Positions 35,801-50,200 of a stretch of 64,000 bases of DNA are shown piece by piece. The stretch covers positions 1,798,001 to 1,862,000 of the forward strand of contig JADLSH010000186.1 in NCBI GenBank assembly GCA_016169945.1, written 5' to 3'. The position numbers and the translations under genes were made by a program. Origin of the DNA: Trachythela sp. YZ-2020 (taxonomy: Eukaryota > Cnidaria > Anthozoa > Malacalcyonacea > Clavulariidae). The notes under the pieces are model-generated. The model did no database searches and was not told the origin of the DNA. It was given only the letters and a program-made list of their open reading frames with translations. The number at the start of each line of letters is the position of its first letter. Position 1 is the stretch's first letter.

Positions 35801-38800
35801 TTAAGGCGGTTAATATTGAATTGAGGCGAGGTTGAGTTCAGGTGAGGTTAGATTGAGGTTAAGGTAAAGTTGGATTCATATCAGGTTAAATCAGGAAGAT
35901 TGTTTAAGTTTGAATTTAGGTTGAGATTAGATACTTAGATTGAAGTTAGAGTGAGGTATAAAAGTTCAAATTATGTTGATGTAATGTAAGGTTGAGGTTA
36001 CTGTAGTTAAGATTGGGTCGAAGTTGGGCTGAAATTACGTTGTCATACGTTAAGTTGAGATTAGAAACAGCATAAAAATTAAGTCATTCGAATGTTTAGC
36101 CATACCTTAACATTTGTTCCTCTGCCATCAACATGTAAGCATTCTCAGGTGTGAGCACTTCTTTGCAGACTTTAACAGCCACATTCAATGACTCGTTCTC
36201 GCCCGTAATCATCGTTCCTTTGAAAACGTCAGAAAATGTTCCATGACCAAGTGACAAATTCACATTCCACTCCAAATTTTCGATGCTAATATCACTGAGT
36301 AAAATATCTTTAATGGCAAAAATCGACAATTCTCCTCTGGTATTAAAGCATTCGGCAGATGCGGGAAAATATTTCTTTGCATCGTGCTGTTTCGACATAC
36401 TTTCGTCCTCAATGTTAGAAAGAATGAGTTTGTCGGCGGCAATTATTGCTGTAATAATTTTCTTCATCTTTTCAATGTTAATGCTTACTTCTTCAAGTTG
36501 CTTCGTGACAAAAAGGCGAAGACTATCTAGGTTGTTGTAGTGATGAACAAATTCTTTGGTCTTCATAGCCATGTATTTTGGCTTATCAATTTCATAACGA
36601 CGTTTCTCATCACGATTATCTATCATAATTAAGTAACTCCGTAGTATTAATCCAATAAAGTTCATTACTCCAAGTCTGCTTACAGACCGATCTTGGACTG
36701 CTGCTGGATTTTGAAAAATGTAATTTTCCACACTTTGTACGCGCACGTGAAGAAAATTTCCTTTCATTGCTATCTTGTCTAACAGTGATTTCCGAGCATC
36801 TTCAATAACATGGTTCTCGTTCTCCCACTTTTCTATCTTCTGGATGAACCTTTGCTTCACGGCTTTAGCAATCTCTGTTTCGAATTTTAACGAAGAAAAT
36901 TGGGGACATTGGTCTTTACTCCACGATGAAACATTTGTTTCAAAAACTTTCGATGAAATGTGTTTTGACAGTCTATCAACTGCATCCTTTGTTTTTTTTT
37001 CAAGCTCTTCTTCTAGATGTATAATGCCATCAAAATACTCTTGTTCAATCTTAGCTAACTCCTCCGTGGCTCGACCCAGATAATCTCTCTGACCGCTGTG
37101 TATGACCGAATTTGTGTGAAATATTATCCGTGAAAGGATATTATCTAACCATCTACAAAAAGAACAGGAGAAAAAGATGTCTCATGATATGTTTCGTTGA
37201 TTAAAAATAACGTTTGTTTCTCTCAAAACCAGGAGATGAAATATAGGTATAGTAATACTGCATGTTAGCTGCTGTGTGCAAACTTGAAAAATGCCAAAAA
37301 ATGGTTAGCATTGCCCGAGTTTTAGATGCAGTACTGCAGCTTTCTTTTGCTACATGAGAAGCAAACTTGTAGTAACTTCATCAGCTTCATGGCCTCACAA
37401 CAGTGATTTTAGAAAATGAAATATTTTATGATCATTTGGAATTAGTTTTGTCTATTATTAAATCACCTAAAATATGTCGCTGTTTAGTAGCTCAGTTCAA
37501 TTTGTGTTATGCACGCAGCATTTCTTTATTGTGTGCTATTCTTATTAACCATACCTCCACTCAGTTTTGATCCTTGCAGCAGTGGTGTTGAGCATCATTG
37601 TTCTGATCGCGATCACAACAGCACGAAACTGCTCAGAAATAATGCCAAAGTCTTGCGATACAGCGGCATTAGTGGTTGATATTTGGACAACTTGAGTTTG
37701 CGGGTCCAAATTTGGCCATGTGTTTTTGAGACGGTTAATTATATACTTCTTGATGCGAGATTCTTCATTGCTGCCTTTATCTTCTATTAGATCCCACATA
37801 TTGCAGACGAACACTGCGCATTCACAAAGAAGGGTTTCACGAGATTGGTTCTCCAGTAGGTTTATAATCTACAATATGAAATCTCTCATTAGAAAGAAAA
37901 AATTAACTCAACTGTGTTGAGGACTTTAATCTATACTGTTGCTAAGTTATGTTTACGCCCACTCATAGGCCTACCTAAATAACAATAATAATAATAACAA
38001 TAATAATAATAACAACTTTATTTTCAGAGGTGACACATGACATTGACCAATTTGCTGAAAATTTTATCCGCTGTAATCTCGGTTTTCACGTAACATGCAT
38101 GTTCATAACAATCCAAGATGTTTATTTAATTCTGTCTAAATAATTCAAAAACTTAACTATAGATTTGAAAAGCTGTAAAAATTTTCGACATAATTTTAAA
38201 AGCTCTTTTAAATAAGTCAACTCATTCTACAGTGGCGTGTCCCTTTAGCCAAGATTCGAGAGTTTAATTTATTATATAAGCATTGAGATATCCGTGCAGT
38301 AGAAAGGTGAAATAAAGATCGTATCCTCAGGGTGGACGATATTTTTCACATGTGAAAATTATCGTCTCAGCGTTTTGAATGGTCGCACTAGTTTTCTCAC
38401 ATGTTGTGAACTATCGTATCGGCGTTTTAAATGGCGAGCGTTTTTGTGCTCAAAATTGTAAACATGGCGCCCAGTTTTAGCGAAATCACTGCGAAATGAG
38501 AGTTTTATTGCGTTTTTCGATATAGGGTGTATAATCGATTGTTTTCACGTATAATTTTAGCCGACGCTCATCGCATATTTTGGCTTCAAGAATATGTTAT
38601 TAATATAGACATTAAAAACTTTCTATATGCCTTTGTATTTACAGATTATCATTTCAAGCGATAAATACTGAAATAATATGTGTTCGAAGCGAGTCGAACT
38701 GCACTTGTCTGCTACAAGGTATGAAAATTACATTGTTGATAATCATGAATTGATACTTTTAAAAGTATGTGAAATATTGACTCATTTAGCTTTGAAGAAA

Positions 38801-41800
38801 AATACAATCACCAAAGCAAAATCTTTAGCTTTTCATGAGAGGAGAACAATCCTTTCTTTGTAACAATACAGTATATTGTGCAATCATAATATCATTTCTG
38901 TCGAGAACCTGGTATGGTATCAATGACTGTTTATGTTGGGGATGGTTAGAGGGTGTAGAACCCTAGCCAGCATAGCTACCAGAGCTAGCCTAGCTCGCTT
39001 TCCCGAGAGGAATTTATTCATAAGACTTTTCAGGTCTTTCAGGAGTACACGTACTTGTGTGCTAAACACAATATATAATATCGGATGAAATATATTTGGT
39101 AATTGCACACAAATATAAAATGACATCCCTACCAGATTTATGCATGCTTATTGCTTGGACTACCTATTTACAAGGGCCAAGCACAGGTAAATTTGGTGCC
39201 TGTGCTGTTTCTATTTGTGTCGTACCAAACCTGAAATCACATTTTCATGAGCAGTGACAATATTTCACAGTTATAGCCCATAGAAATTATAAGTCACTTA
39301 CAGCATTATATTAATTTAAGTACAGCATTCATACTTTGCCCAGATCCTGGTGGGGATATGCTGGGCAGCTTAGTTCCCAAATACACAAAAATGAAAATTA
39401 TTAGGAAATAATAGCAAATGCCTGATTGAGGTAAACCAAGTTAGCCCTGCTGCCCGACCCACCTCCAATACCCTAGAGATCTTATGTTTATGGTTTTTGT
39501 TTCAAAAGACTTTGAAATATATAACTTAAAATAGGTAATTTTTCCCTTGATATTGACTGACATTATTAATCTGGGTAAAATTGCACTTGAGGAAGAGTAG
39601 ATTGTGACTTAATGGTTAACAAGAGATACTGTGTGTATTCACCATTGTGTTTTAACCTCTTAATTAATTATAATGTGCCTTTTATATATTTTATAATCCT
39701 AACCTGTCTAGAGTAAGAGATTTTTTAACCTATTCCCAACAATTTTCCCTAAAAATATCAATTGACTACTTATATTAACTGTACTATATCATTACGCTCT
39801 GCAATATTTAAGCCCGCTTTGGCTGCGCCATAAGTACTAAGTAAGTTATTAAGTTGTTAAGTAAATAGATTTCATATAAACACTACAAAAATATTGAGCT
39901 ATTTCAATTTGTAACTTTTTCTGGATAAGTGATAACTGGCGATTGCTGCGAGCCTACGAAAACAAATACACACAAAATAGAAAACTGTTGCTGCCGACTT
40001 GCCGTTAGATATATCTGCCAACTGCCAAAAAATCATTCTTTAGTTTAAAACCATGCTCACCAGACAGTATGTATGTGCATTATAGGCTACAATTTATAGC
40101 TAGATAAGCCTAGGTTTGACATATTCATGATCTTCAGACTACAGGCTGCAGGAAATGTGTTATCTTCAGGCTGTGCTCACAGGAAGAAAATTATTTTTTC
40201 ACCCCTTGTGGGGGGATTACCACCGTATTGGTTAGTGATTATAACTTATGAACAAACACCATTGGTATAGTACTTGTAGTACCTAACTGAAGTTTGAATA
40301 GGACAAGGAATATTTTGGACCACGGTTAATAGAACAAGATGGTTGGGCTAGCCGGCAAACTTCAAAAGAGGCGGCAAATTATGTTGGGGATCAAAGGATA
40401 AAAAGTCACGTGACAGTATAGCGGCACCACGCGCTGTGTTTACAATATACTTTTATATAGAGTGGGTCAAGTTTCAAGCAAAAATATCATATTTCGTTTT
40501 GTTTGAGGAGGGCAATTTGATAGCTATAGTAAGGTCATTGTTTAGCGAGTTCCTCGTGGTGTAAATAGTCCTTTCTGACGCAAAATGAGTGACTCCGAAT
40601 GCGAAAACGAAACGGACTTGGAAAGTCCTGAAGAGATCGGCACGTCTTCGAAGGAATTTATAGACGATAGTTTTAACCTATTCCTCAGTGTCACGGTCTC
40701 TGAAACAGATACGGATGAACTAGAGAACGAGTTTTGCGAAGCCGTGTCAGAAATCGAAGGCAAGAAATCATTCGAGTGCGAGATATGCGCGAAAGTATGT
40801 AAGTCGAAAGGTGGACTGACAAGGCATACAAACTCTAAACATGCTGAGAAAAACCCTGAAGAATTATCTGCGACTAGCAACCTCGACAAAGAGACCGTTT
40901 ACGGCTTTGTTGAAGCAATCAAAGCAAGAATTATAGACGAGGATCTTTTCGATAACGCGACAGTCACCGTCTTAAAGACCGTAACAGCTACTGAAGCACT
41001 ATTCCATGCCGTGCTTCCTATGTATGCAAAGTTTTTCAAGAAAAATGCCCCGGACAAGTTGCTCGAATCATTTTATGGTTTGATTCCTCGCTCGTCTGAA
41101 TTGTTGAAATGCGATAACTACAAAGTAGCGAACCTTATTATGATTCAACTTCCTGATTTTCTGGTTGGCTTTTTTAATACTTCCAACCTCGAGAGAACAC
41201 AAGACGAAACGTCAGCTTGTTCTCCCACACTTGATCCAGCCGAACGCGGACCATTGTCCTACATCGCGGGATATCTTGTCAGCAAACTTATTCAGACAAA
41301 TAGAATGAAGAAAGGACAGAATAATGAAGAAATTCAAGCCCTACTACAAGTCATGAAATCGACTGAAATAAATAATTTCATCTCTGCTCGAACCAGAGGT
41401 GGGCTTATCTCACCTTGTGATGACTTGGTCCATATTGTCGAGATTGCTGAACTGTCGTTTAGACAAGAAATCAACAAAACCAAGCAGGAATTAAGAAGTA
41501 TTCCTACAGAACATATTTGCAATTCGGTTCTTGAGTCACCTGCTGTTAAATCGTTATGGGAAAATATTGTGTTATCAGCAAGCATTGAAATTTCATCTCC
41601 AACTCAAAAATTGTGCCTGGAAAATGTCGTGAAATTATATCTAAAAGTCAGATCTTTTTCATATGCCAAAGATTACATTACCAAATACAAAATAAAAGAA
41701 AAGCAAACAAAGACCAAAGCCCTCAGAAAAGACTTGAAGAGAAAATAAATACCACAAAATTCCTGTGTGTTGAACATTGAACATTTAAAGTCTCGTGCAT

Positions 41801-44800
41801 TGAAAATTTAACTTTGACATTTATATTTAGATATTTATGCACCTGAGAGGGGAGTGTTGGCAATGCAACCCGGTGTTATTAAAAACTCTAATTTGAAATA
41901 AAGCTTGAATAGTTGAATATAAATAAGTAAACATGGTCTTTATTAAACAAGTCATTCGTTTGCTATGCTGTCAAATAAGCTTGTTCCTTGTAATACTAAT
42001 ATCATTATGATGCTAATATTTGACAGCATAACAAACAAGCGACTTGTTTATTAAGACCATGTTTACTTATTTATATTCATGCTTTATGTATTACCTTCTA
42101 GGTATGTTGTCTAAAATTCCAGACCAGGATACTGGTCAAATCCTCATGGGTTGCCGGCACTCCACCATTTGGTGAAAACTTTGAAAAGTGCATTTAATAC
42201 AAATAATTAATAACAATTATGTGACTAATGTCTCACATACCAAGACAATATCTACTTTCAACAATCTTTTAAATGTTGTCTCCTACTTTGATATTTGATA
42301 AGTGTTATATATATATAGTTTCTGATGTATTTTATCTTTGTCCACTTTACTAATAAATATTTACAGTTCTAGATGAAAAACAAATTGTCTGCTCTCACAA
42401 TCACAGTTTCCAACAATATGATAAACCATAATAGTGAGGTCAATTTCTTCAGAATACCAATGATTTGCCTTCATGATGGCACCAAATTAATTTATTTGAC
42501 CTTATTACATTGCATCTTATTTCAGTTGAAAGCTACAATTCTGAAGCCTCAATTCAGGGTGCACATTTGGAGATTTGATTAAAAAAATTGTTTTCAAATT
42601 CTCAAACTGACTTATAATGTTGATCCAGATTGTGCAAAAATAAATTACATTGCTAAATCTGTGATTTATCAATTATCAAAAAGTGTCCTCAAAATGAAGG
42701 AAATTCTGTTTCAGAAACCCAAAATTCAAACATTTTCTGCAGGTGATTATGCCCCAAGGGCCAGATTAATATATCAGTTGAAAAACTTTAAACAATCCCC
42801 TTAATTTTTGAATTGTGTGCCTCTATGGTGCCTCTCAGTCTGTATGTACACTATATAGTTGATATCATAATTTGGTAACAATTTACCTACTAGAGTTAAA
42901 TGTAGTCAGTTAGTGTATCGTGGTCACTAAACATGCTGGAGTTACTTTTTTGCCCGTTTGTGAACAGGTTCCTCACTGACTGCATACCATTTCTTTTTCT
43001 CATAGCGGCCACCAACATTGCCTCTAATTACTGGGACAATATCTCTCTGTGTCGCAATTGTGAGGTCATTATAGCCAAATTGTTGAGCTGTAGGATTATC
43101 AGATCTCCCACCTCTGGCTCTCTGATGACCAAAATAGTCCTCCAGAACATCTTGCATAAACCGTTCAGTTAACACATACTGAAGTCCATGGTTTAGGAGA
43201 AACTTGATTGCTTCGACATGTGAATAGACCGAAATCTTTAGTCCATTGTATGTTTGGACCGACATAAACATCTTACCTTTATCGGTAGGAGAATACTCGC
43301 CAGGCCGGGTTGAGATGCTTTTCTTCCAATCCTCAAGATACTGTAGAAACTCTTCCACTAGCCACGTCAAACGAGAATCATCACAGCTGCTGTATGGCTT
43401 GATAAACTCATTTCTCTTCCTGGTATGCTCGGTTGTAGATCGAACATTCGTACAGTCAAAGAAACAGTTCATCATTTGGCAGAACTTTTCAGTACCGAGA
43501 ACATCTCCATTCATGCTTTCTTCAAGTGCTATAGCTACTGACTTGCTCAGAACCTGGGTTGCAAGCTTAACTTTCATCTTGCTGTACGATGTAAGGATGA
43601 TGTGATCCAAAGTAAGCTTCGGAAGAGAGTGCAAGGCAAGCTCCTGGTCACTATAATATAAATTGACATATAGCGGCTGCACGAACCAGAACCAGAATTG
43701 TACAGACAATTTCTGGCTGCCTTCATCAGGTGTGGTGAATCCGCAAAGAAGAAAATAAAGCGTGACATTTCGAACACATTCCGTGTCTTGTATACAATGT
43801 CACCCTTTAAATCTTCAGTGAGATAGGAATGGAGGTTGAATAATTTCCTGTTAGGAGATGCACCGTCATTAATGGCAGCAACCACCCACAAATTGCGTGA
43901 TAACTCGAGGACAGACTCGATTTTTCAGAAGATGGGCATGATTTGGAACGAGGTGACGTTTCCCGTGAAATAGTAGCCAATTATATGCTTCAGATCAGTG
44001 GCCATTCCTCGCACAAGAAATGCCAAGGCGTGGGATGCAATGGTGTCCTCTTCCTGCAGAGTGGCATAATTGGTCATGGGATCACCCAGGTCAATGAAGC
44101 CTATCAACTCCCCGGAAACTTAGTCAAATACCAAGTTCGACTGGATCTTCATTTCATCCATAATGACAGCTACATATCTTTGGGGGTCAGAAAATGAACT
44201 ACGAATCCCCAATTAATGAGGCTGTGGTGACCATCTATGTGCCAAAGACTATTGGGACCAGGTACAGAATAGGTTCGTCTAGTAATTACTGTGGCCCATC
44301 TTAAGCCAGAGTTTTCTGGATCAACTCTTCTCAAGCTAGCACGAACACGATCTCTCTGCACTTTCAAACCAGTGGAACGAAGATGACCATAGACCATAGA
44401 AAATCCAACATGGGAACCATGGGTATCAACAAATGATTTAACAAATTGGTCAAGTTGTTCATCAGCTATGTTAGAAAAACCTGTTTCCTCTCTTATTCCA
44501 AGCTCTGCAACTCTTCGCCACAAAGTCGTTCGCGAAACAAGAAGAAGAGACGATATTTCTTTCCAGGAGTAACCCAGGGCTCTAAGATTAAGTAATACTT
44601 CCTCTGAAATATTGTACTTCGGTCTTCCAGGTCCTTCTGAGGCCGCCACTTGTGGTGGATAAAGCGAGTATACAGCTAAATGGGTACAGTTAGGTGGACG
44701 TCGTAACTCCAATTCCTGAATTTTCCGACACCAATCACGATGGATAATCTGAAGGTTTGTGCCAATTTCGTTAACGACGCTTCTACTCTCAATTAGCAAT

Positions 44801-47192
44801 GGAATAATTTGCAGTATTACCTCTATACTCAGTTCTAACTTGCTTATTATTCTCTCGATCAAGGGTCGGAATATCGTATTTCTTTCTTGGTCGCACATAC
44901 TGAGCAGGTTATCGACATCTTGGAAGAATTGCTCTAGCTGCTGCGAAACGTTTATATCTTCGTATTCTCCAAGTTGTCCGCCATGATGAATTGTGATTTG
45001 TAGCCTGCGAGCAGGCCGACTTGAGGGTTGAGGCCTTGAAATCCTTGAATATATATTTTTTGAGCTTGAATAAAAATATATTTCTGTTGAATGAATATTT
45101 TTGTTGAAGTTGAATGAATATTTTTGTTGAAGTTGAACGAATATTTTTGTTGAAGTTGAATGAATATTTTTGTTGAAGTTGAATGAATATTTTTGTTGAA
45201 GTTGAATGAATATTTTTGTTGAAGTTGAATCGATTTGTTGAAGTTGAATGAATATATTTGTTCATTTTGTTGAATATGAATGTAAACCCTTGAAGTTGAA
45301 CAAATATTTTCTGTTGAATTTTGAAACAAATCGCCAACCACATAGAACATGGCTTGCACTGATCTTGTTCTGCAGCAGATGTTATTACTTCACAGTCCAC
45401 CGAACGAAATACCACTGTAACCTCGAATTTGTTCTGTGCACTATCGGATATAACCTTGGGTACAGAGTGACGAACAACAGTTCCTGGAAGTGAAATTTGT
45501 GAGGTTGCATCGACAACAGTTGATTTGACATCAAAACTATCTGGCAAGCCATGACATATCAAAGACTGTTCGATTGTTTGCAGCAGTTCCTTAATGGTAC
45601 TGTTTTTAACAGACCGTTTTATTTCCTTATACACAACGTGAGTGTCTACGATGGGCCAGTTATACACATAAACAGTGAATTCAAGGGAAGAATCCACCAT
45701 AATGGTATACTTAGGTAAACAATGCAAAGTGTCAAACAGTTCAAATTTCACCTTGTCCTCAACGGATGTATCGATTTTCCATGGGTCCAAATTCTCTTTA
45801 TTTACCTGCTTGACGAAGCTTTTAAAATCATTCACATTAGGTGTGGGTCGGCGAGGGCAACTTGCTGACGAAGTACTGGCCGTAGGGTCGCTTCGAATTA
45901 AAGGCCTTCGTTCTGGTTTGGGGTCCTCGTGTGATTTCTTTGGCAGATTTTCTGTCGGTACGCTACCCAATATCAACACTTTCCGCTTTGGATTTTTTAG
46001 AATTACAATAATATATAATTAAAACACTGCATTTGAGCACATATACAACGAAGGTTATTCGTATTCGACCTTTGACCAACATTGACATTAATATTCATAA
46101 GATAAACAAACGTGAATATTGATATATTTATAATTTGCTACTTACGAATCGATATGCATTCTGGCTTGAAATGCAGCTCGCAGAGATGAACATTGTTTCC
46201 CTCGATTTGGTTTTTGAGCTCTGGCGTCATTTCTCTCGTTCTCAATATCAAGCGAAGCCATTCTTCTCGAGCTTGTGCTTTTAATGTTTTCCTGTGCTCG
46301 CCATCACTTGCGAAAACTACGGGAATTTTAAAGAGCGATATTTTCTTTCTTCCGCTGCTGAAGCAGCCAAAAAATGCGCAATAGACCACTTGCCTTATAG
46401 CGATGCCCGCTGTGCATGACGGTAGGAGTCGTGTCCTTGCATTCGAACGAAATGGCGGGCGAGGAGTGAGCGATTTTGTTTTGAAGATGAAATGGTGGAT
46501 TTTTAATAACTTTTTACATCCATCAATAAATTTTATCTGCGGGGAAACAACAAGGGGGCTATTGACTACAAGTAGGTGTAATTTCATGACGTTCTGTGTA
46601 ATAATGGTGAAGAAAATGCGTTGGAAAAGATGGGCCATGTAAACACGTTTCGCAAAAACGGTTTTGCAAAAAACTAACCTCACGAACAAAAACAAGACAA
46701 TTCGCGTTTTACAGTAAGATCGGATAATCTTTTTTACATACTACCTTTAACTGATAATTGTTTGTACTGGAGATCTAGGTTATTTAGAATCCATAAGCTT
46801 ATGAATACCATTTTAAGCTTTGTGAAATTGACAACTTTTTGTGATGATTTTGTTCGAATTTGTCATGCAGAGACCTTTCGTCTCTTTGACCACAAGTTTT
46901 AGCTTAAATTTCTCTCATCTGAATAAAATCGCTATAGCTATATCAAGAATATTTAAGAGTGAGAATGTTCTCGTGATTTCGTTGCTGTATTATATTAAAA
47001 AACCCCATATTATTTCACAAGGAAGTGGGGTCGTGGAGAACTGCTTGATCAGTTACAATATAATTGCACATGTACTGCAACATGAAATTTAGGTAGTATG
47101 CTAACCTTATTCTTGTTCAATTACAAGAAAATATGTTACTCAACATGCTGTAATTGTCTGTAAAGATAAATTTATATTTGAAAGGGTTGACA

Positions 47193-47243
<51 letters not shown>

Positions 47244-50200
47244 TCACACATAAATGTTTTTGGTTGTTGGTGTGGTCACACATGCAGCCAGTGGTGATAA
47301 ATAATCTGGGGTGCAAATATTGGTTGTCAACAAATATCTGCTTTTGGTTGCTGAAAATTTAAGTCCTCAATTAAGGCCTTTGACTCATATATAATCCAAC
47401 TGTTTCTGTGATTTGTATAGTCCAAGTTATATAAGGCTTTGGCAGTTGATGATAGTGCCCCCCTTCACCTGCCCATGTTGATAACACAGCAAGATGAGAA
47501 CTAACATCAATACTATGTGAGAACACTCTAAAACAAAGCTACATTTAATAAAATATAATAGTTTTCACAATTTGTCATTTGTATATATATTGTACATTCA
47601 ATATTGTTTATGATAGCCTTTATCTTTATAACCCCATAGCATTCACTGGCAAAGTTTTAGGAACTTAGATACCCTGTTATAGCTAATAGCTGCTTAATGC
47701 CTGAGAGCAAGACAAATTTGTTGGGAGAGCAAGATTAACTTGTTGGAACTATGAAAGAGACAGCTTGCACTTAGTCTTGCAAAAACAATTCCAAAACACT
47801 TACAGATAACTTTCAGACTTACAAATAACAAATTTTCACTATCAGACTTAAGATATCTCAACTTTCCATCAAGCACTTTGTTTTTACAGTTGTTAATATG
47901 CAAATTAGTTGTTAATTGGGCTCTTGTAGAGATACTATTATTGCATGGCAAGACCTTTATTACCTATTCATGCATGGAGTGAGTATATGTTACCATCAAC
48001 CCAGTCTGGTAAACTGATAAATTTTGGTACAGATCACATGCATGCATACTGGATACTGAAAAGTATCAGACCAAGTGAACCTTCCTATTAAAATCTACAG
48101 TACAGTCTGTGGTTTTGGTAGACTACATATGTAAATAATTAGGAGAATAAACCCATTTTCTATTTCCTGCAAATATATGTGAGGATATACAAGTACAGAA
48201 TGCACATCTTACCAGACTAACCCATTCCATTAAATTGTAGTACCAACTCTAGCCAACAAAAATACTATATAATTTACTAATAGGGATTTTAAACATTTCA
48301 TGTAATCATGTTAAGATTAAGTCGGAGACTAGGCAAAGGTATGAAAGTGTGTAACACTGTAACTTGAAGTAGGCTGTTATTTGATTATTTCTAAAAAGTA
48401 AACAACAAGAGACTGCCAGTTCTTATTAAAATGGCATTTTGCCCCTATGGGAGTATTAACTCCATACATTGTTCAAAATATTTTCCATCAGAAAGTCCAT
48501 GTATTATACTACAAATCTTTCATAGTTAAAGAGTACGTGTTAAAAACATAGCCAAATGCTTAAAAGTTGTATACGATTATATACTTGAGAAGCAATTTTC
48601 AAAATACAAAATTGTGTACAGTATATAAAACATCTATACTACCAATGCGGAATACAAATCAAAATATGCGTTAAACTAGATCCAAAAAAATATAATACAG
48701 CAACGAAATCACGATAACATTCTCACTTTTAAATATCCTTGATATAGCTATAGCGATTTTGTTCGGATGGGAGAAATTTAAGCTAAAACTTGTGGTCAAA
48801 GAGATGAAAGGTCTCTGCATGACAAATTCGAACAAAATCATCACAAAAAGTTGTCAATTTCACAAAGCTTAAAATGGTATTCATAAGCTTATGGATTCTA
48901 AATAACCTGGATCTCCAGTACAAACAATTATCAGTTAAAGGTAGTATGTAAAAAAGATTATCCGATCTTACTGTAAAACGCGAATTGTCTTGTTTTTGTT
49001 CGTGAGGTTAGTTTTTTGCAAAACTTTTTTGCGAAACGTGTTTACATGGCCCATCTTTTCCAACGCATTTTCTTCACCATTATTACACAGAACGTCATGA
49101 AATTACACCTACTTGTAGTCAATATCCCCCTTGTTGTTTCCCCGCAGATAAAATTTATTGATGGATGTAAAAAGTTATTAAAAATCCGCCATTTCATCTT
49201 CAAAACAAAATCGCTCGCTCCTCGCCCGCCATTTCGTTCGAATGCAAGGACACGACTCCTACCGTCATGCATAGCGGGCATCGCTATAAGGCAAGTGGTC
49301 TATTAGCACCCGGAATTGTTATAAATTACATCCTGAAACTTTAAAATATTTCTTGTATGTTCAAACTACTAAAAAAGGCAACTTTCTAAGACAGTTTGTG
49401 AACTCGCTATTGAATCTATGCGCAATATGGCCAACACTCCTTGGTGCGTGCCGCTATCCTGTCACGTGACACGAATAAAACGAGAACAATGACATATTTC
49501 GTGACGTCATGGACTAGCCCAACCATCTTGTTCTATTAACCGTGTTTGGACATATTGTTGGACATGATTTAAGAGACCGTTTTTGAGTTTTGCCTGACCT
49601 TGTCTCAGTTAAGACCACACTCTTAGACATAACATGTTGAGATCCAATGCACCTTGAATCACTGATCTAACTTTGGCTTAGCGGGGCTCTCGGCCTTAAT
49701 TGAAAAGAAACCCTAGGTGCATTGGGTCTGGTCCCAGTTGCTGATGTCCCCCAGAGGCTCTTTCGAACAAGGTCCCATAGGTAGGTCAGCCTTGTTCCCA
49801 AATAGACAGAAGTTGAAAATCACTAGTCGAAAAGCAAAAAATGAGCCAAATTTTCCCTTGTTCTCCCTTTGACAGGGTAAAAGTACACTTGAGGAAGAGA
49901 ACATTTTTAATTTGCCCTGTGTGCATGGGGTGTGAAGCCCTCAATTAGTCAAACTGCATTGTGGGTCCCTCCGGGTCAAGGACCTTTTCGACTAAGCCCC
50001 CCAGTTTTTGTCGGTAATAGGAGTTACAACATTGTCTTTTAAAACCTAAAATTACACTCAAGTGTACCGTACTGTTTTAGCCTATTATCTATAGTAATTG
50101 TCACCATTTCTTCTTTAAGAATTAAGATGATTTGAAAGTTGACACATCATGCAAGGCAACCAGTTATCTACAAAAACATTCTAGCCACTGGATCTGTTCA

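Larger units (their letters stand above)
18763..36105. other. Intron 6 of the GTPase-kinase gene (17.3 kb)
   Basis: Donor GTATGG at 36105 and acceptor CAG at 18763. It contains two foldback elements, three LINE pieces, a pogo-like element, MITEs and a GAGGTT-rich tract, each listed separately. No host exon was recognised inside. Confidence 0.8.
40321..49544. mobile_element. P-like DNA transposon, 9.2 kb
   Basis: The 31-bp ends at 40321-40351 (beginning CACGGTTAATAGAACAAGAT) and 49514-49544 are exact reverse complements. Second inverted motifs of 23 bp (GTCACGTGACAGTATAGCGG..., 40405-40427 and 448-470 of the 49-kb block, one mismatch) lie 84 and 74 bp inside. TTTGGAC abuts both ends. 31-bp TIRs, subterminal inverted repeats and a duplication near 8 bp are the P-element layout. 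It carries a broken THAP/P transposase on the minus strand and an intact ORF on the plus strand. Confidence 0.88.

Noticed and set aside
42942..46400. A domesticated THAP9-like host gene
   Set aside because: Frameshifts, a broken acceptor and TIRs with a flanking direct repeat mark it as a decayed transposon.
46403..49281. Paired 79-codon ORFs and the 185-codon ORF start
   Set aside because: They arise from the 600-bp inverted duplication. Only the THAP part (46140-46400) shows a domain.
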